Origin: Aselliscus stoliczkanus
Lineage: Eukaryota > Chordata > Mammalia > Chiroptera > Hipposideridae
Assembly: GCA_033961575.1 (NCBI GenBank)
Contig: CM066730.1
Coordinates: forward strand, 120,431,523 to 120,495,522
Reading direction: 5' to 3'
DNA length: 64,000 bases
The first letter of the stretch is position 1. Each line of letters begins with the position of its first letter. The notes under the pieces were generated by a model. That model searched no databases. It was not told the DNA's origin and was given only the letters and a program-made list of their open reading frames with translations. Below, piece by piece: positions 12,240 through 24,880 of this stretch. Position numbers and translations under genes: made by a program.

Positions 12240-13170
12240 ATATCATTATTATTTTGTCATATAAAGATTTTATTTGGGTTATGTCCCCTCTTCTTTAATC
12301 TTTTGGGCATATACTTTCATTTCATGCATGTGAGTTGGATTCTTTAAGGAGACTGGCACCTCTTTATTTTTCCACAGATTTATATATAGATGTACTATCA
12401 AATTCAATTTTAAATATCCTCCAATCATTCTCTCCTTTGAAATCACCGGTTGTGAAGTTACCTTTAATCATTTCATAATTAAAAAAAAAAACTATCTAAA
12501 ATGTAAGGTCCATTCTGTCTGTTCTGGTATTAATTTATTTATTTTTTAATTAATTATTTTATGTGGGGTCTATACTCTAAGTTAAGTGGTTAGTTTCTCC
12601 AGGTGACTCCTTTGTCATCAAGTACTTCTTTCTTTTTAGTTCTACACCAAAAGAATGTTCCACTTATTCAATTATTCACCTTTCTTTTGAATGTTTTCTA
12701 CTGCGTGCACTTATCCTTCCTAGTCATTTCATGTCTGTTAACTTCTTTGTGATTCTTTAAAAGACAGTAGTTCTTTAAGTATGCTCATCTCTGCTTTGGG
12801 CTCATGGATTCAAGTACTATAAGTCTGCTTCTTATAAATGATTTTTAAATTTTTCCATATTGGCTCAGTAAGGAAAAGAGCAATGGCATATTTGTATTCT
12901 TTTATTATTAATTGCTTACGTTTCTTTTCATTTTTTTTTCCTGTTGAAACCTGATAAAAAGGAATTCAATAACTCAGGTGTGGAATCATTAATTTTATTC
13001 CTTTACTTATTAGAGGATCTATTTTGCTCTTTGCTATTTATCTTTCACCTTATATATTTGTAAAAACCATTTAATTTTAATTAACTTCTTTAGCTATAAT
13101 TATCTCATTTATCTTATTCATTTTTGGTTATCATCTTTTCACTGTGGAGATTGATAACATTTTACTTTAG
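12240..13170 (-). mobile_element. Possible old L1/HAL1 5' region
   Basis: A long pyrimidine-rich block on the plus strand (repeated TTCTTT, TTTCATTTC, ATTCTTTAAAAGACAG) resembles antisense L1/HAL1 ORF1-region sequence of the kind at 30-31 kb. No diagnostic motif or boundary was found. Confidence 0.25.
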
Positions 13171-13330
13171 GTTTTATCTTCATTTCAAAACATAATCTGG
13201 TTATTAGTTTTTAAAGGAAATCACTCTAGCTAAATTAAAATTGTCATATTTAAAAAATGATTCTTTTAAACAAGACTAGCCAAGGAATAATCAACCCATG
13301 ATACCTGTGCCAAAAGTTGCAGGCAAACTC

Positions 13331-13385
13331 TATATCTATATATTATATATTATATCTAGATCTATCTAGATCTATCTATATTTAT

Positions 13386-13417
<32 letters not shown>

Positions 13418-13435
13418 ATATATAGAGAGAGAGAG

Positions 13436-13486
<51 letters not shown>
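13331..13486. repeat. Compound TATC / GA microsatellite
   Basis: TCTATATC-type and (TATC)n units to about 13418, then (TA)n, then (GA)n to 13486. Confidence 0.95.
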
Positions 13487-13488
<2 letters not shown>

Positions 13489-14900
13489 AGAGAATAAAAG
13501 GTGGGGAGAATTGAGCTTGCTTAGAATTTCAGGGTCTTGTTATCTTGAGAACAACTGAATACTTCTCTCTGCAAGAATATATATCATATAAACACTTTGA
13601 ATTTATTTTCAGAAAGATTGCCTGTCTTTATTAAAATCAAATGTTACTCAACTTTAAAAAAATAATCTCTACAGCTAATGGATAAAAGTGATATTTTTCT
13701 TGGACAACTCTTCCAACTTCCATATCACAGGGAGATAATTCTCCATGAGCACCTCCTGTTTCTACACACCTTGCAAGCAGAAGCACTGATTGCCCTTTGT
13801 TCTCCATTATCATTCCAAGGATGTTTATATAAGGAACAGACTTAGATGATACAGCATCTGCCTCTGGAGCAAAAGAAGGGTGAAAGCATTCTTAATGTCC
13901 ACTAGAAAAGATTTGGGTTCCCTATGCTTAATATTTTTCTCCTGTTGTGAAACCCACTACAGATTCATGCACCACCTGTCCATTTTTTGCATCTCACTTT
14001 AGGAACTGGGACTCAAATAACCAACACAAAAAATGCTGTTAAGCTTGTTAATTCTATGGTGAATAATGAAAGGTCTTTTGTCTCTGTCTTAGAAATCTTG
14101 GGTCTTTTACCAGCACCCATGAAACTAGGACAGATTAGCTTTGTAAGTTGTAAGTAGGATAAAATATCAGGCCCTTTGCCATTCTTCACACAAATAATAA
14201 ACCACCATTGGCTTTGGAATCAAACAGATGGTTGAATTAAAAGTTTCAAACTTCTTAAAATCACCTGATTACTTCCATGAATAAACCAGGTTTTATTTTA
14301 ATCATGAAGAAAAAATAGAGATATTAAACTTGAATTGCAGTATGTATTGTTGCCATACAACAGCCAAGGGATCAGGTAAGGGCTGGGTTGAGAGCCACAA
14401 AAATACATGATTTAAAGGGAAGCTAAAGTCTCAGCTATGAAACTCTAGAAATTAAAAGCAGTTACACAGGAACGCATAGTAAGTCATAAAGCAGCAAAAG
14501 GGTGACTGACTCCTTTGATCTAAGATGCAGGGCTGTTTAAAAGGTTACAAAATATTACTGCACTTTTGTGGGTGGAAGGGATAATGTGAACGGAACTGAG
14601 AAAATATGGAGCTTTGCTGGAATTTAGAAAGTGCTACCTGTCTGAGAATATGTAGCCCACAAGTGTGGAGAGCTAAGAAGACCTCCATGCAGGAACGGAG
14701 CTGTGCTCCAGTCCTCGCTCGAGGTTGGTTGTTTGCCAGTGGAACTTGGTGATTTCAGAATTTATCAATCCCCAGCAGAACATCTGAAGGAAGATAACAA
14801 ACAAGCAAAGAAACAAACAACAAAACCCCACAATCTCAAGCAGCAGCCATGTGGTTTTTTTTTCATTTATGAGTACCTATGGCTTACTACTAATAAAAAT
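13487..14900. other. Gene-free stretch
   Basis: A frame of up to 75 codons at 14703-14930 is not recognisable. No other feature seen. Confidence 0.5.
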
Positions 14901-14905
14901 TGCTA

Positions 14906-15146
14906 CCGCTTATTTATATATATACTGTGAGCTAGGCACTCTAAATACTAAATACTTTAAATGAACTATCTCATTTTATCCTCAAAACAACTGTATGAAA
15001 CAACTATTATTACTAATCTGACTCTGCAAACGAAGGGAATGAGGTTTAGAATGACCATTGAGACAGTAAGTAGCAAAGGCAGGACTCCAGCTCAGGTCTG
15101 TATGAGTCCAAAACCATGGCAACTCTATTATTATCTTTCATACGTC
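14906..15146 (-). mobile_element. MIR SINE
   Basis: Plus-strand text in MIR-antisense order: GTGAGCTAGGCACT, CTCATTTTATCCTCAAAACAAC, TATTATTACTAATCTG, then AGTAGCAAAGGCAGGACTCC and CAGGTCTGTATGAGTCCAAA, matching the reverse complement of the MIR core and tRNA-like head. Confidence 0.8.
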
Positions 15147-15179
15147 ATCTTCCAGCCTGAAAGGAAAAGATAACCAGGT

Positions 15180-17402
15180 TGTACCTTCATAATGACCTCT
15201 ATTTCTCCTCCTTTATCTCACTTTCAAGCTTCTCTTCAATTAGCTAATATACATAAAGTAGTTCTTGTTATCAATATGGTGACGATAGAAACCAAATCCA
15301 GAGTTTAACTACAGTGTTAATTCCTTTGTCTTACGCTGTTTGCTTTGTTATATCTTTATTCTGCTAGAACGAAAAACTTGGCTGTTTCTGAATTTTAACA
15401 AGCTTAATATTTCTTGTACTTTCACTTGACGCACTATAACCACCTATTAGTTTGAAAATAAAAAAGCCTCTTTACATAAATTCTAATATTCTTAATGTTG
15501 TAGTATATTTTGCCATTTTTTTTCTATACCTGGCATTCCTGACATTTTATAATCAAACCAAATATTCTCAATGAAGTCTTCTGATTTTCTATTCTCATGT
15601 CTGCAGTAACATATCTTGTTTCATTCTCTGCTTCCCAGAATTAAATAAAAGCTCATTAATTTTAATCTCTTGAATAAGAAATAATAACTTGGAAATTAAA
15701 TAGGCTCAAATAGTCTATATTTTAAAATTAAGGTACAAGTACTGGGTGCAACTTATTCTTTTCTAAATCTACTGAGTTTTCCTGTATTCTCTTTATTTAC
15801 CTCCACTTGCTTCTGTGAAAGAGAACAAAGGTGTCTTTAGAGGGAGTTTGCCCAAAGCTGCCCTTCTGCCTCTAAGGTGAATTCAGCTTCTGAGGAACAA
15901 ATGAAACCTAGACAGATAGACGGGAGTCTCAAGTCACACATCCTTTTTGTTTGTCAATGGTCAGTCTTGCTCTTTGCTTTTTAAGAAGAACTTGCTTTTC
16001 TTTTGACATTAACTTTTCTCTGCTCCAAAATAGAATCAATGAGCATAAATTATTAGCACATTGTGATTAATACAATTACTTTTACTTAAAATGTGTTTGA
16101 AAAAAAACAACAGCTTGGGAATAATTAGCTCCTGACTTGATTTTTTTCTGTATTTTTTTGTGACTAATTTATATATTCCAAATCATACATTTTCCAACCT
16201 TCTAATTCATTTTTAGATCATTGTTAATAATCAACTGTTGGAAAATTCAGAAATTAAATTCTACGGACAAAGTTTTAATCAAAAGTCAAGCATCATTATC
16301 TATCACTGTCCTAGCATTAAAAATAATGGTATGATTTTTTTATTCTCATTTACGTTCTTGTTATTATTGAATGTCTAAGTTTTACTTACAATTATTTTCA
16401 GTGCTATTTCATCAATATCTGGATATTGTCTCATTCATTGCAATTTGGAATGGTATATACATATAAGACATTATATAAACACTTAAAATATGAACTTCTA
16501 ATACAGCAGCACAATTATTAAGTCATCACATTCAAGGTATTTACTATTGAATCAAATTCCTTTGGTAAATATCTTAATGATTTTTTCCTGTTTTATGGGA
16601 AAGATGCATAGAAAATGTTTCAAAATATTTTCATATGTAAAGGATGCCAAAATTTGATTTGTATTTATTAATTTGATGAGGCATGGTCATGGAGTTAAAG
16701 AATCATTTAGTTGTGACAGCAACCGACTTAACGAGCTGATTCTAGCAATAATTGCATTTCTGTGCTTTTCTTTTCATTTCACTACCTGATGTTACCTGAG
16801 AGCAGTAGACTTTATTTCAGAATCCCATTAGGTACCATTATGAGATCCTATTTCCTGGGGTTTTAAAATCTAATTGTCAGTCAATGTGTTACAGTAAGCC
16901 TAGCTTTCGTTTGATTCTCATAGCTCTACGCGGTGGGAAAAAAACAAAAGAAGTGTGTTCCATCATCCTGTCAAGGAGGTTTTTTAACAAATTACCTTTC
17001 CCCTCAAAAGAAAACACAGAGAGGCTTTTTGGTTGCTTTAACAATTCTCATAGTTCATATCTTCTTTTCTAGCTATTAAAGGAAACAAAAACTGAAAACC
17101 CATAGAGCACGGACATCCTGACAACTGATGTCCTTAAGATTTATGAAGAAATTTAAGTATTTAATACTGTATAAGAGTACATTGTGCTCCTTAAGGATAT
17201 TTTAGATATGTTCACAAAACCCTGCCTTGTCTAAGGACGAAAGTGCCCAACATATATTTTATTTGACCTGCAAGAACATGACTTAAAGTTTGGATATTGA
17301 TTATTTCCTCTCCCTTTAGCTATTTTGTAATGAAAGATGTCCTCTACATCAGTTTTCCCATAACACTTTATAACTATTTTCTAGTTTTAGCTTATTGCTG
17401 GA

Positions 17403-17403
<1 letters not shown>
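15180..17403. other. Gene-free AT-rich stretch, 2.2 kb
   Basis: No reading frame or named repeat. 16090-16800 lacks simple repeats and visible transposon signatures and could be examined for conserved noncoding sequence. Confidence 0.5.

Positions 17404-17464
<61 letters not shown>
17404..17464. repeat. (TA)n microsatellite
   Basis: About 30 perfect TA units. The tract is self-complementary and could form a hairpin or cruciform. Confidence 0.97.
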
Positions 17465-17467
<3 letters not shown>

Positions 17468-18480
17468 AACCTCACACATCTTCAGCACAATCAAATAATG
17501 TCAGATATTCATAAGCCTCATCCTTGGTATAATTCCAGAGTGAAGAACCCAAAGCTAGAGAAATAGTAAATTACATATTAAACTAGCTGGATTTTTTTTT
17601 TTTTGTAAACTCTGAGTAGATGTACTTAAACTAGGATTATTTCATATCAACATCCTTTTGACAAAAATTGAAATTTAATTGTGAGCCGGTTTAATTCATA
17701 GATTTCTTACTACTTTTTCATTACTTATAGGAACACTTCTCCAATTGTTTTATGTGAAAGCCCATCAAAAATTGCAGAAAGAACAAATTGATACTTAAAC
17801 ATTATGACAGCATGATTGCCTCTATGACACATGTCCTGCTGGACTAAGGAAGAAGGAATGAAGGCACATGTATCTTCTTTCAAAATTGTAAGCTCTTGCC
17901 TTTACCTTGAATTGGGGGAGCTGGTTTATCAATGGCTTCAAATGGCACTGTCAAAGCACCCGGAAGTGGCCTTGATCCTGGAGGTCCAGGGTTTAGTGTG
18001 GCATAGCTCCTCTGCCTGCCATGCAGGCATTTTTTCCAGGTTCCCCTAATGCATTCGGTTATGTAACTATGAGCTCAGTACACAGTTTCCTTCAGACAGT
18101 CTGTCATAGACTATCCTGATCTACAATTACATGGTTCCCCTCTAGCAACAGTAGAAAGAGCAACTCATACGATAGGATGTGCATTCTGGTCAAGAGCTAG
18201 CCATAACAGAGGACTTTCCACCCCTCCCGTGCTGCATTTCCCATTTATCCACACATCTAAAACCATGAGATAGCTCAGACCAGTTCAATTTTTGCTGATG
18301 AAGGTAGAGATAAATGCAAAAAAGAAAATTATATCATGAATAAAGCAGACTTTTGGAGAGGGAAAATCTGGAATGAAACAATCATCACAGAAATTCCTAA
18401 AATAAACCTCCAAACCTCCAATAATTCTTAGAAATTAGGGAGGCGATTTAGTCATTGAGAAAATAGTCATATTAATATCA
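17465..18480. other. Gene-free stretch
   Basis: A 72-codon frame at 17831-18049 has no domain. Nothing else was recognised. Confidence 0.5.
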
Positions 18481-18483
18481 TTT

Positions 18484-18516
18484 TGAAATATCACTTGTGC
18501 AGAGCACTGTGTTTTG

Positions 18517-18595
<79 letters not shown>

Positions 18596-18768
18596 ATTAA
18601 CTACTTACAATAGTCTAACAAAGAGGATAAGAACTTCTCCATTTTACAAATAAAATGACACTATCACAGATTTTCTGGATCCCTTCTTTAGTAAATAGCA
18701 AAAGTGTCTTTTGAACTCAGGTCTTTATGATTCCAAAGTATATATGCTTTGTTATACTCCATACCCAT
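18484..18768 (-). mobile_element. MIR SINE split by a microsatellite
   Basis: MIR-antisense phrases flank the microsatellite at 18521-18592: GTGCAGAGCACTGTG before it, and CTCCATTTTACAAATAAAATGACAC, TTTGAACTCAGGTCTTTATGATTCCAAAG after it. The simple repeat grew inside the element. Confidence 0.7.
18521..18592. repeat. (CT)n(AT)n compound microsatellite
   Basis: About 18 CT units followed directly by about 17 AT units. Confidence 0.97.
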
Positions 18769-18789
18769 TAAAACACATAGTCTTAAGTC

Positions 18790-19940
18790 AATGCAAAACA
18801 TGTCATATAAATTCTAGAGAAAGGAAATCAGAAGTTTAGGTTTTATTATATGATTTTCTTCCAATTTTAATACAGCTCTGCTCATAGCACTTTTTCATGG
18901 ACTCGTTTGACTCCAGAGGCATTGATAAATGCTTAACCACAAGCATTTTATTTTGTATACTTTGCTGAACTCACTCTACTGTGGGTTGATGCCTTTGAAA
19001 TATAAAGTATAAATAGAATCGAAGTACACCATGAGTTCCTGTTATACAAACAAAGATTTAGAACATCAGCATAGCATATTATGAGAGAATCTAGACATGA
19101 ATATCAGATCAGACACCATCTTTTAAATAACAGAAGGCAAATAGATATTTAGCCACCAGTTTTCTTCAGTTATTAGGCCAAATATAAGAACTGATGTTAA
19201 AATGATACATTTATATTAACACTTGTCTGCTTATGTCTACAAATGTAATTGTATTTCAATGGTAGATAGAACACACATTACTTTATCTTACAGGCAATTT
19301 TCCATTCAGCTGTTATTAATTAATAGATTGACCAGAGATTTCACTGGCCAAGCTGGGATAATTTAAGAATGAATAGGGCTATTGATAGTATTCTGGAATA
19401 AAAGACATACATGGAAATGGTATATAGTCACTTTGTTTATGAAATACTTAACTTTGCATTTAAGATTGTTTGAGACATTGTGGAAAGATATAATGAAATT
19501 AGATGACCTCAAAAGTTGACAAGATAGTTAGAGACATAAAATTTACCCATGGAACCTCTAGAAAATAAAACAAAAGAGTATATATTTAAATGTTAGACAT
19601 AAGGTACTTTTTGAAAGTGCTATGATAATTTCAGTAAGGAAAAGTTTCTTGAAGGGAAGGCTTCATGCAGAAGACATGAACTTTTCAGAGTGTAGGAATC
19701 TGGATTAATACACACAGAAAGCTAAAATCTAAGTAGCATTTCTTGGTGACTTTCAACCAATGTTCTGCCCCCACTGCCCAACTTAATAATTCCTCTATTC
19801 AACAAAATGATAATAAATATATTCAGAAAGGTGAAGATTATGGAAGAAGCCTGGGTTAGTATCTTTCAACATTGTCATGACTCTAAATAAATTTATCAAA
19901 TGTTTCATTTTGTATTTCATCAGTTTACCTTAGAGGAATT
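18790..19940. other. Gene-free AT-rich stretch
   Basis: No recognised gene or repeat. Confidence 0.5.
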
Positions 19941-19944
19941 GTAT

Positions 19945-20240
19945 AAAAAACCTATTGCCACAACATTACAACTGCTAACAAATCACCCCAAAGCTCAGTT
20001 ATTGCAACAAGAATATTTTCTTATTGACATGACTCTGTAAATTGGCAGTGATTCAGCTGATCCACACAAGGCTTGGCTGGGCAGCTCTACTTCAGGCTAT
20101 GTATTGGCTAAATTGGGATTAACCTAAACTGTGGTTCAGATCAGTTCTTCCATTTTTACTTGTTCTGCAACCCAACAATGAGGTGCAGCACCTACCTCAG
20201 GCATATTGTTTTCTAAGTACAGCACTGGAACACAAGCATA
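19945..20240. mobile_element. Ancient repeat, LTR- or DNA-transposon-like
   Basis: The run AAATCACCCCAAAGCTCAGTTATTGCAAC, TGGCAGTGATTCAGCTGATC, GGCTTGGCTGGGCAGCTCTACTTCAGG follows a common old mammalian interspersed repeat (MaLR-like), but I cannot fix the family. Confidence 0.4.
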
Positions 20241-20640
20241 AACAAAACCACATATGAATATTTATGGCTTCTACATGTCGTATGTCCATTCAAATTGCAT
20301 TGGCAAAAACCAATTATATAGTCAAGTCCGGAACCCCAGGGGTGGGGATATATGTTCCACCTGCAGAGGAGTGTGGGTATTTTTTGAACAATAATTTAGA
20401 CTGTCACAGGAATTATCTCTTTGCATCCAGATTTTCTTTAAATAGGGTTTCGATATTGCCATTTTTGTTTCTGTTGTTGATTCTTTAGTATTAATTATTT
20501 TCTACCTCAAGGTGATATAAAGGCAACAAGGGTATTAATTTGAGGAGACACCTTTAAACAGTTTTACATTTGGAGGAAAATAAAATACTATCTCCATCAT
20601 ATTGGAGATCCAAGTCACGATCTGCAGAAATAAATTTCTG
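20241..20640. other. Gene-free stretch
   Basis: Nothing recognised. Confidence 0.5.
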
Positions 20641-20644
20641 TTTA

Positions 20645-20800
20645 AATAAACATTCATTCATTCAAAAAACAATTCTGTTGTGCTTCTATTCTATGCTAGG
20701 CACTATTACTAATACAGGCGAAAAGAACAAAGACATAAACACTTCCCTGGAGCAGCCACAGTCTACATCAGGAGATGATATACGGACAAGTACATCCTTG
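20645..20800 (+). mobile_element. Ancient LINE-type fragment
   Basis: CATTCATTCATTCAAAAAACAAT, CTATGCTAGGCACTATTACTAATACAG and ACACTTCCCTGGAGC match the order of the old mammalian repeat also present at 41.5 kb. Confidence 0.45.
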
Positions 20801-21165
20801 TAATACAAGTTTAACGTGACCGTAGTGATATCGATAATGTTATGTATAACTGCAGATCTATGGAGGGATTACCAGGTGACCTGATACTTTCTAGAACTAA
20901 AGTGAAGCACGTAGATAATAGTGATGTTGGATACAGGTTGGTATAAATATCTAAAGACCCTCTTTCCTGTTTTCTTTTCAGGTATTGTGGGAACCTTAAA
21001 AGAAGTGCTTAATTGTTCAATAATACAATTCAATCTGCAGAGTTACTTTCCAAATATGTTATTACTTTTCTGCCTAGGTAACTTGCTCAGCCCCTGGTGG
21101 TTATTTAGGATAGAAATTATAGATTTTATATAGTTACATTTACATAGAGGCTGAGTAATTTAAGA

Positions 21166-21310
21166 CACTGGTTGTCAAAGTTGAGTGTGCTTAAAAATCA
21201 CCCAGGATAGCTTATTAAAGGAAGGCTCCAGGCTTACATTCCAAGTATTCTGGTAGAGTATTATGGGGTGAGGCCCAAGAAATTGCATTGTTAACAATGA
21301 ACCTCTCTGT
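21166..21310 (+). mobile_element. MER5A-like hAT element
   Basis: It begins CACTGGTTGTCAAAGT and continues AAAAATCACCCAGGATAGCTTATTAAAG, then GGGGTGAGGCCCAAGAAATTGCATTGTTAAC, the same order as the MER5A consensus (nonautonomous hAT-Charlie element). The right terminal inverted repeat is decayed. Confidence 0.7.
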
Positions 21311-21319
21311 CCCCAATAC

Positions 21320-22102
21320 CCAGGGTATTCTGAGGGAAAAATAACTTATTTGTAATGTGAATACATTACTTCATTCCAAATCATTAGCATTTATACTGGT
21401 AATAGACTTGCTTTGCAAAATTCTGTCTTATTATCCAGCTTAATGATTTAGAATCTGATATTCAGTTTTGTTAACAGAAATACACTTTCACAGAATCTAG
21501 GAGAACCCATTAAAGGTTCAGTGAAGGGAGAAAAACAATGGCTAAATGACTTTGCCCAGACCAGGTGATCTCCTTAACTGAGCAGCATATATGTACTTTC
21601 TACTCATATTTGAATATATTTGAGGAATTAAAATAAGTCCAATTAAACTACGTAAGTACAAGCCAAGAAAATTTGACACAATATATAGTTAAATATAAAA
21701 TCTATAAAAACACAAAAGTAACTGGTATAATTTTAATATAAGATAAAATAGTTAAGAATAAGAGACTATAAAACAACTAAAAATAGAATTAAACACTACA
21801 AAATAAATGTTAAATTAGTTTTAAAAATAGGGAGACAATTGGGTCAAAGTTAATAAGTAAACCTAAGAATAAAGAAAAAACAAAAAGAAGAATATATTAC
21901 CAAGAAAAGACATAACAAACTCAAAATTTTTTGGATGTAGTGAAACAGATAAAGCAATCAACTAAAAACATATAAAAAAACCCAAAACAATTAGTAAGAG
22001 ATTAAAGGGACATGATGCTAAAAGGAGCTGAAATAATAAAATAAAATATGAAAAAATTGAGTGCAAAAGAGCAAAAAGCTAAAGGAGGAAAAAGTAAATG
22101 CT
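21320..22102. other. Gene-free, A-rich stretch
   Basis: Strongly A-rich on the plus strand from about 21640 to 22100. It could be the A-rich part of an old LINE, but no diagnostic text was found. Confidence 0.4.
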
Positions 22103-22116
22103 AAAGAAAGTACTGA

Positions 22117-22554
22117 AAGGGCCGGCCGAGTGGCGCATTGGTTAAGCGCTGGTTTTGGGATGCCAGCGGCCCCGGTTCGGATCCCACATGAGGGCCAGTG
22201 ACACTGCCCTCTACAGCTAACAACAGCTCCACCTGGAGCTGGGCTATGCGAGCCCCGGTGATGGTGTGGGCTGCAGCCCCTGCTGCAGTGGGCTGCCATA
22301 GGCTGCAGTGAGTGGCTGGCAGCCAAGCGTGAACTGCCAATAGCGGAGGTGAGCGACATCCAGAGGCCAGCGACCGATCTGCCTCATCCGGGAAGAGTGC
22401 AATGACGATACCAACAGTGAAGCAACATCCTCCGCAACTAAACTGAAGAACAAAAAGACAGCAACTTGTCTGCTCCCCTTCCCCGATTCCCCAACGCTGT
22501 TCCCCTCCGCCAATTCCCCAATAAAATCTTTAAAAAAAAAAAAAAAAAAAAGAA
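22117..22554 (+). mobile_element. Long-form tRNA-derived SINE, full length
   Basis: The tRNA-like head GGGCCGGCCGAGTGGCGCAT has A-box-like TGGCGCATTGG and B-box-like GGTTCGGATCC, and runs to CACTGCCCTC at about 22211. A body of roughly 300 bp follows and ends in CCCAATAAAATCTTT plus a poly(A) tail. AAAGAAAGTACTGA is duplicated exactly at 22103-22116 and 22555-22568, so the insertion is relatively young. Open frames of 79-120 codons on the minus strand are shadows of the GC-richer SINE. Confidence 0.92.
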
Positions 22555-22568
22555 AAAGAAAGTACTGA

Positions 22569-23119
22569 CAGTAAATATGAGACCTAACATCTCTGTGAAG
22601 CAGCAACAGGGCCTGACATACCAGCTGTAAAAGCTTGAAAATTTAGTTAGTTTTAGGGCTAATGTTTGGAGTCCCTAGAAAAATGTCTTTAGTGTTAGGG
22701 GCCAGAAAGCAAACCTCTCAGCTTTTTGTCATTCCCCTCATCCTGGTAACTATCCTACTAAATTATCTTTAAAGAAAGGCCAAAAACCAAACACTTACCA
22801 GCCCATACGTTTTAACTTCATACAGCAAGCAAGATGGCAAGCACCCTCCTAGTGAGCAGTGTGTTTATCTGAGGGAGTTATTTTGCTTTTGGGGGCAAAA
22901 TGCCTCCATTTGTCCACAAGAATGGGAGAATAGCACCTCTTCTACATGGATAACTTACTTATAGCCCATTTCCTAGTGAGGGTTCATTTGTCTCTGAACC
23001 AAAACATGCCTTTTGGATTTTCAGGAAATAGTCTTCAAGTTCTGAGTGAAAATCCTAAATAGTAATTGATAATATAGTATTAATCAAGAACCCATATGTA
23101 TCTCAGATGATCTCTGACA
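22569..23119. other. Gene-free stretch
   Basis: No gene or named repeat seen. Confidence 0.5.
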
Positions 23120-23136
23120 AGTAGGGTTGCACTTTG

Positions 23137-23265
23137 TTTTTTTTTGGTTTTTGTTTGTTTGTTTGTTTTTTGAGGACAGTGTCACTGGCCCTCATATGTG
23201 GGACCCGAACCGGGGCCGCTGGCTTCCCAAGCCAGCGCTTAACCACCACGCCACTCGGCCGGCCC
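23137..23265 (-). mobile_element. Short-form tRNA-derived SINE
   Basis: Antisense copy with a (TTTG)n-like tail at about 23140-23170 and the head ending CGGCCGGCCC. Duplication AGTAGGGTTGCACTTTG (23120-23136) and AGTAGTGTTGCACTTTG (23266-23282). Confidence 0.92.
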
Positions 23266-23379
23266 AGTAGTGTTGCACTTTGATCGCTCAGAGTTATTTA
23301 GCTACTTAGACACTGCTATTACTTAATTAATATAAGTTGTTGTTGTTGTTTTTCCTTCAATTTCTTTATTCATTGACCA

Positions 23380-24055
23380 GACGAATATTCACTGAGCACC
23401 AGCCGTGTGTCAGGAAGTGTACTAGCTGCTAGAATATGATGGTAAATGGGATAAGCCAGGTTGTCTAATGAAGCTGATATATAGAAAGAAAATTCAGAGA
23501 AGAATAATAATAAACAGCCAAAATGTCAGATAAGGATATGTGCTATTGAGAAACTTAATTATGTTGATGTGCTAGTGAGTAGCTACTCTACTAGAAAATC
23601 CAAGGTAGACCTCACTGAAGATGATTTTAAAGCTAAGTAGTGAGTCTTAACACTATGTTACCCATTCAGAAATTTTTTTAAAAAAGAAAGAAAAAGAAAC
23701 AAGCATTTCAAGAAAAGCCCTAAAAAAGGAATGAACTTGGTACCTTCCAGAAATCAAAGGACAACCAATTTGTCAGGAACAGAGCAGAAAAAAGAATACT
23801 ATGTGATGAAATTGGCAAGACATAGATAGGGAGGCCAGGAAAGGGCTTCTTGAATGTGGCAATGAAGTTATGTTTTATTGTAGGTACAATGGAAAAGTAT
23901 TGGGGGATTTTAAACAGGGAACTGAGATGAAAAGATTCACAGTGGAAAAAGTTCTTGCTTGCTGTTGTATGGGAGTGGGCGAGACTAGAAACAGATCAGT
24001 TCAGTTTAAAGGCTGCAGTTCAGGGGAAGAAGTCATCAGGACTATGCATAGTTAG
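23380..24055 (+). mobile_element. Ancient LINE-type repeat
   Basis: AATATTCACTGAGCACCAGCCGTGTGTCAGG, a segment near GGCCAGGAAAGGGCTTCTTGAATG, and AAACAGGGAACTGAGATG appear in the order of the old mammalian repeat also at 41.5 kb. Confidence 0.45.
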
Positions 24056-24060
24056 GATAT

Positions 24061-24730
24061 GAGGAGATGTAGAAGGATCTGGATATGCCTCAAGTGGCAG
24101 AGTTTACAGAACTTCATGATATAAAACAAGGAACTTAAAGATTTTTGGTGTTTTTTTGTTTTGTTTGTTTGTTTAGCAATCAGATAATTGTTACTCTTAT
24201 TGAGACTGGGATGAATTTTGGAAAAGACTTGGTGGTAAGCATAGTGGACTATACAGGAAACCTTCCTTGGGCAAATTTTTTCTAACATATCTAACATGTC
24301 TAACATGTATGTAGTTCTGGTGTTCTGTAACGGGAGAAATTAGAGCTTGAATTGAAGACGGGGATTGTTGATTTGCTGAGTGCTTAAAAGCTATAGTGAC
24401 TTATTCATCTCTTTTGTATTTATAGTTTTTTAGGTCATTTCTAGTGTTTTTGGCAGGGATCTTTACAAAGAGAAAGGACACACCTATGTGTCTAAAGTCT
24501 AATGACCCAGCTCCTTTAGTCATCAAGTTTGCTCATCCCCCTGGCATTCAAATGCCTATCCCACTGCTCTACATGAACCTTGCTCCCAGAAACAAATGTA
24601 TATATTTGTGTATGTATATATATAATATATATATTATATATAATAACATATATAGTGTATTTTATATAAGGTATATGTATTACATTAATGTATCTCATGC
24701 ATGTATAGACTTTGAAGTTTGAGAGATATA
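24061..24730. other. Gene-free stretch with TA-rich core
   Basis: 24611-24655 is an imperfect TA-rich palindromic run. Overlapping tyrosine/isoleucine-rich frames on both strands come from that composition. Confidence 0.5.
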
Positions 24731-24734
24731 GGTT

Positions 24735-24880
24735 TCAGTGTTCTTGTACTTATTACTAATAAACATCATTGCACTGATGTAAGATTTTAATGAAATCACA
24801 CCAGTAAAATACTCATACAGCACTTGGAAAATGTTCAGTAAACATAGGTAATGATTATTAATGTTATTAATATCACTATG
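24735..24880 (+). mobile_element. MIR SINE 3' half
   Basis: AAAATACTCATACAGCACTTGGAAAATGTTCAGTAAACATAGGTAATGATTATT follows the MIR tail (…lowest-common-repeat 'GCACTTGG…AGTAAAC…'). Confidence 0.5.

Noticed and set aside
13317..13514. 65-codon frame with Arg/Glu repeats
   Set aside because: Translation of the TATC/GA microsatellite.
17404..17464. Possible CRISPR-like or satellite array
   Set aside because: Perfect dinucleotide repeat. No spacers, and eukaryotic sequence.
22018..22606. Overlapping 79-, 113- and 120-codon minus-strand frames
   Set aside because: All lie on the GC-richer long SINE and are shadows of it.
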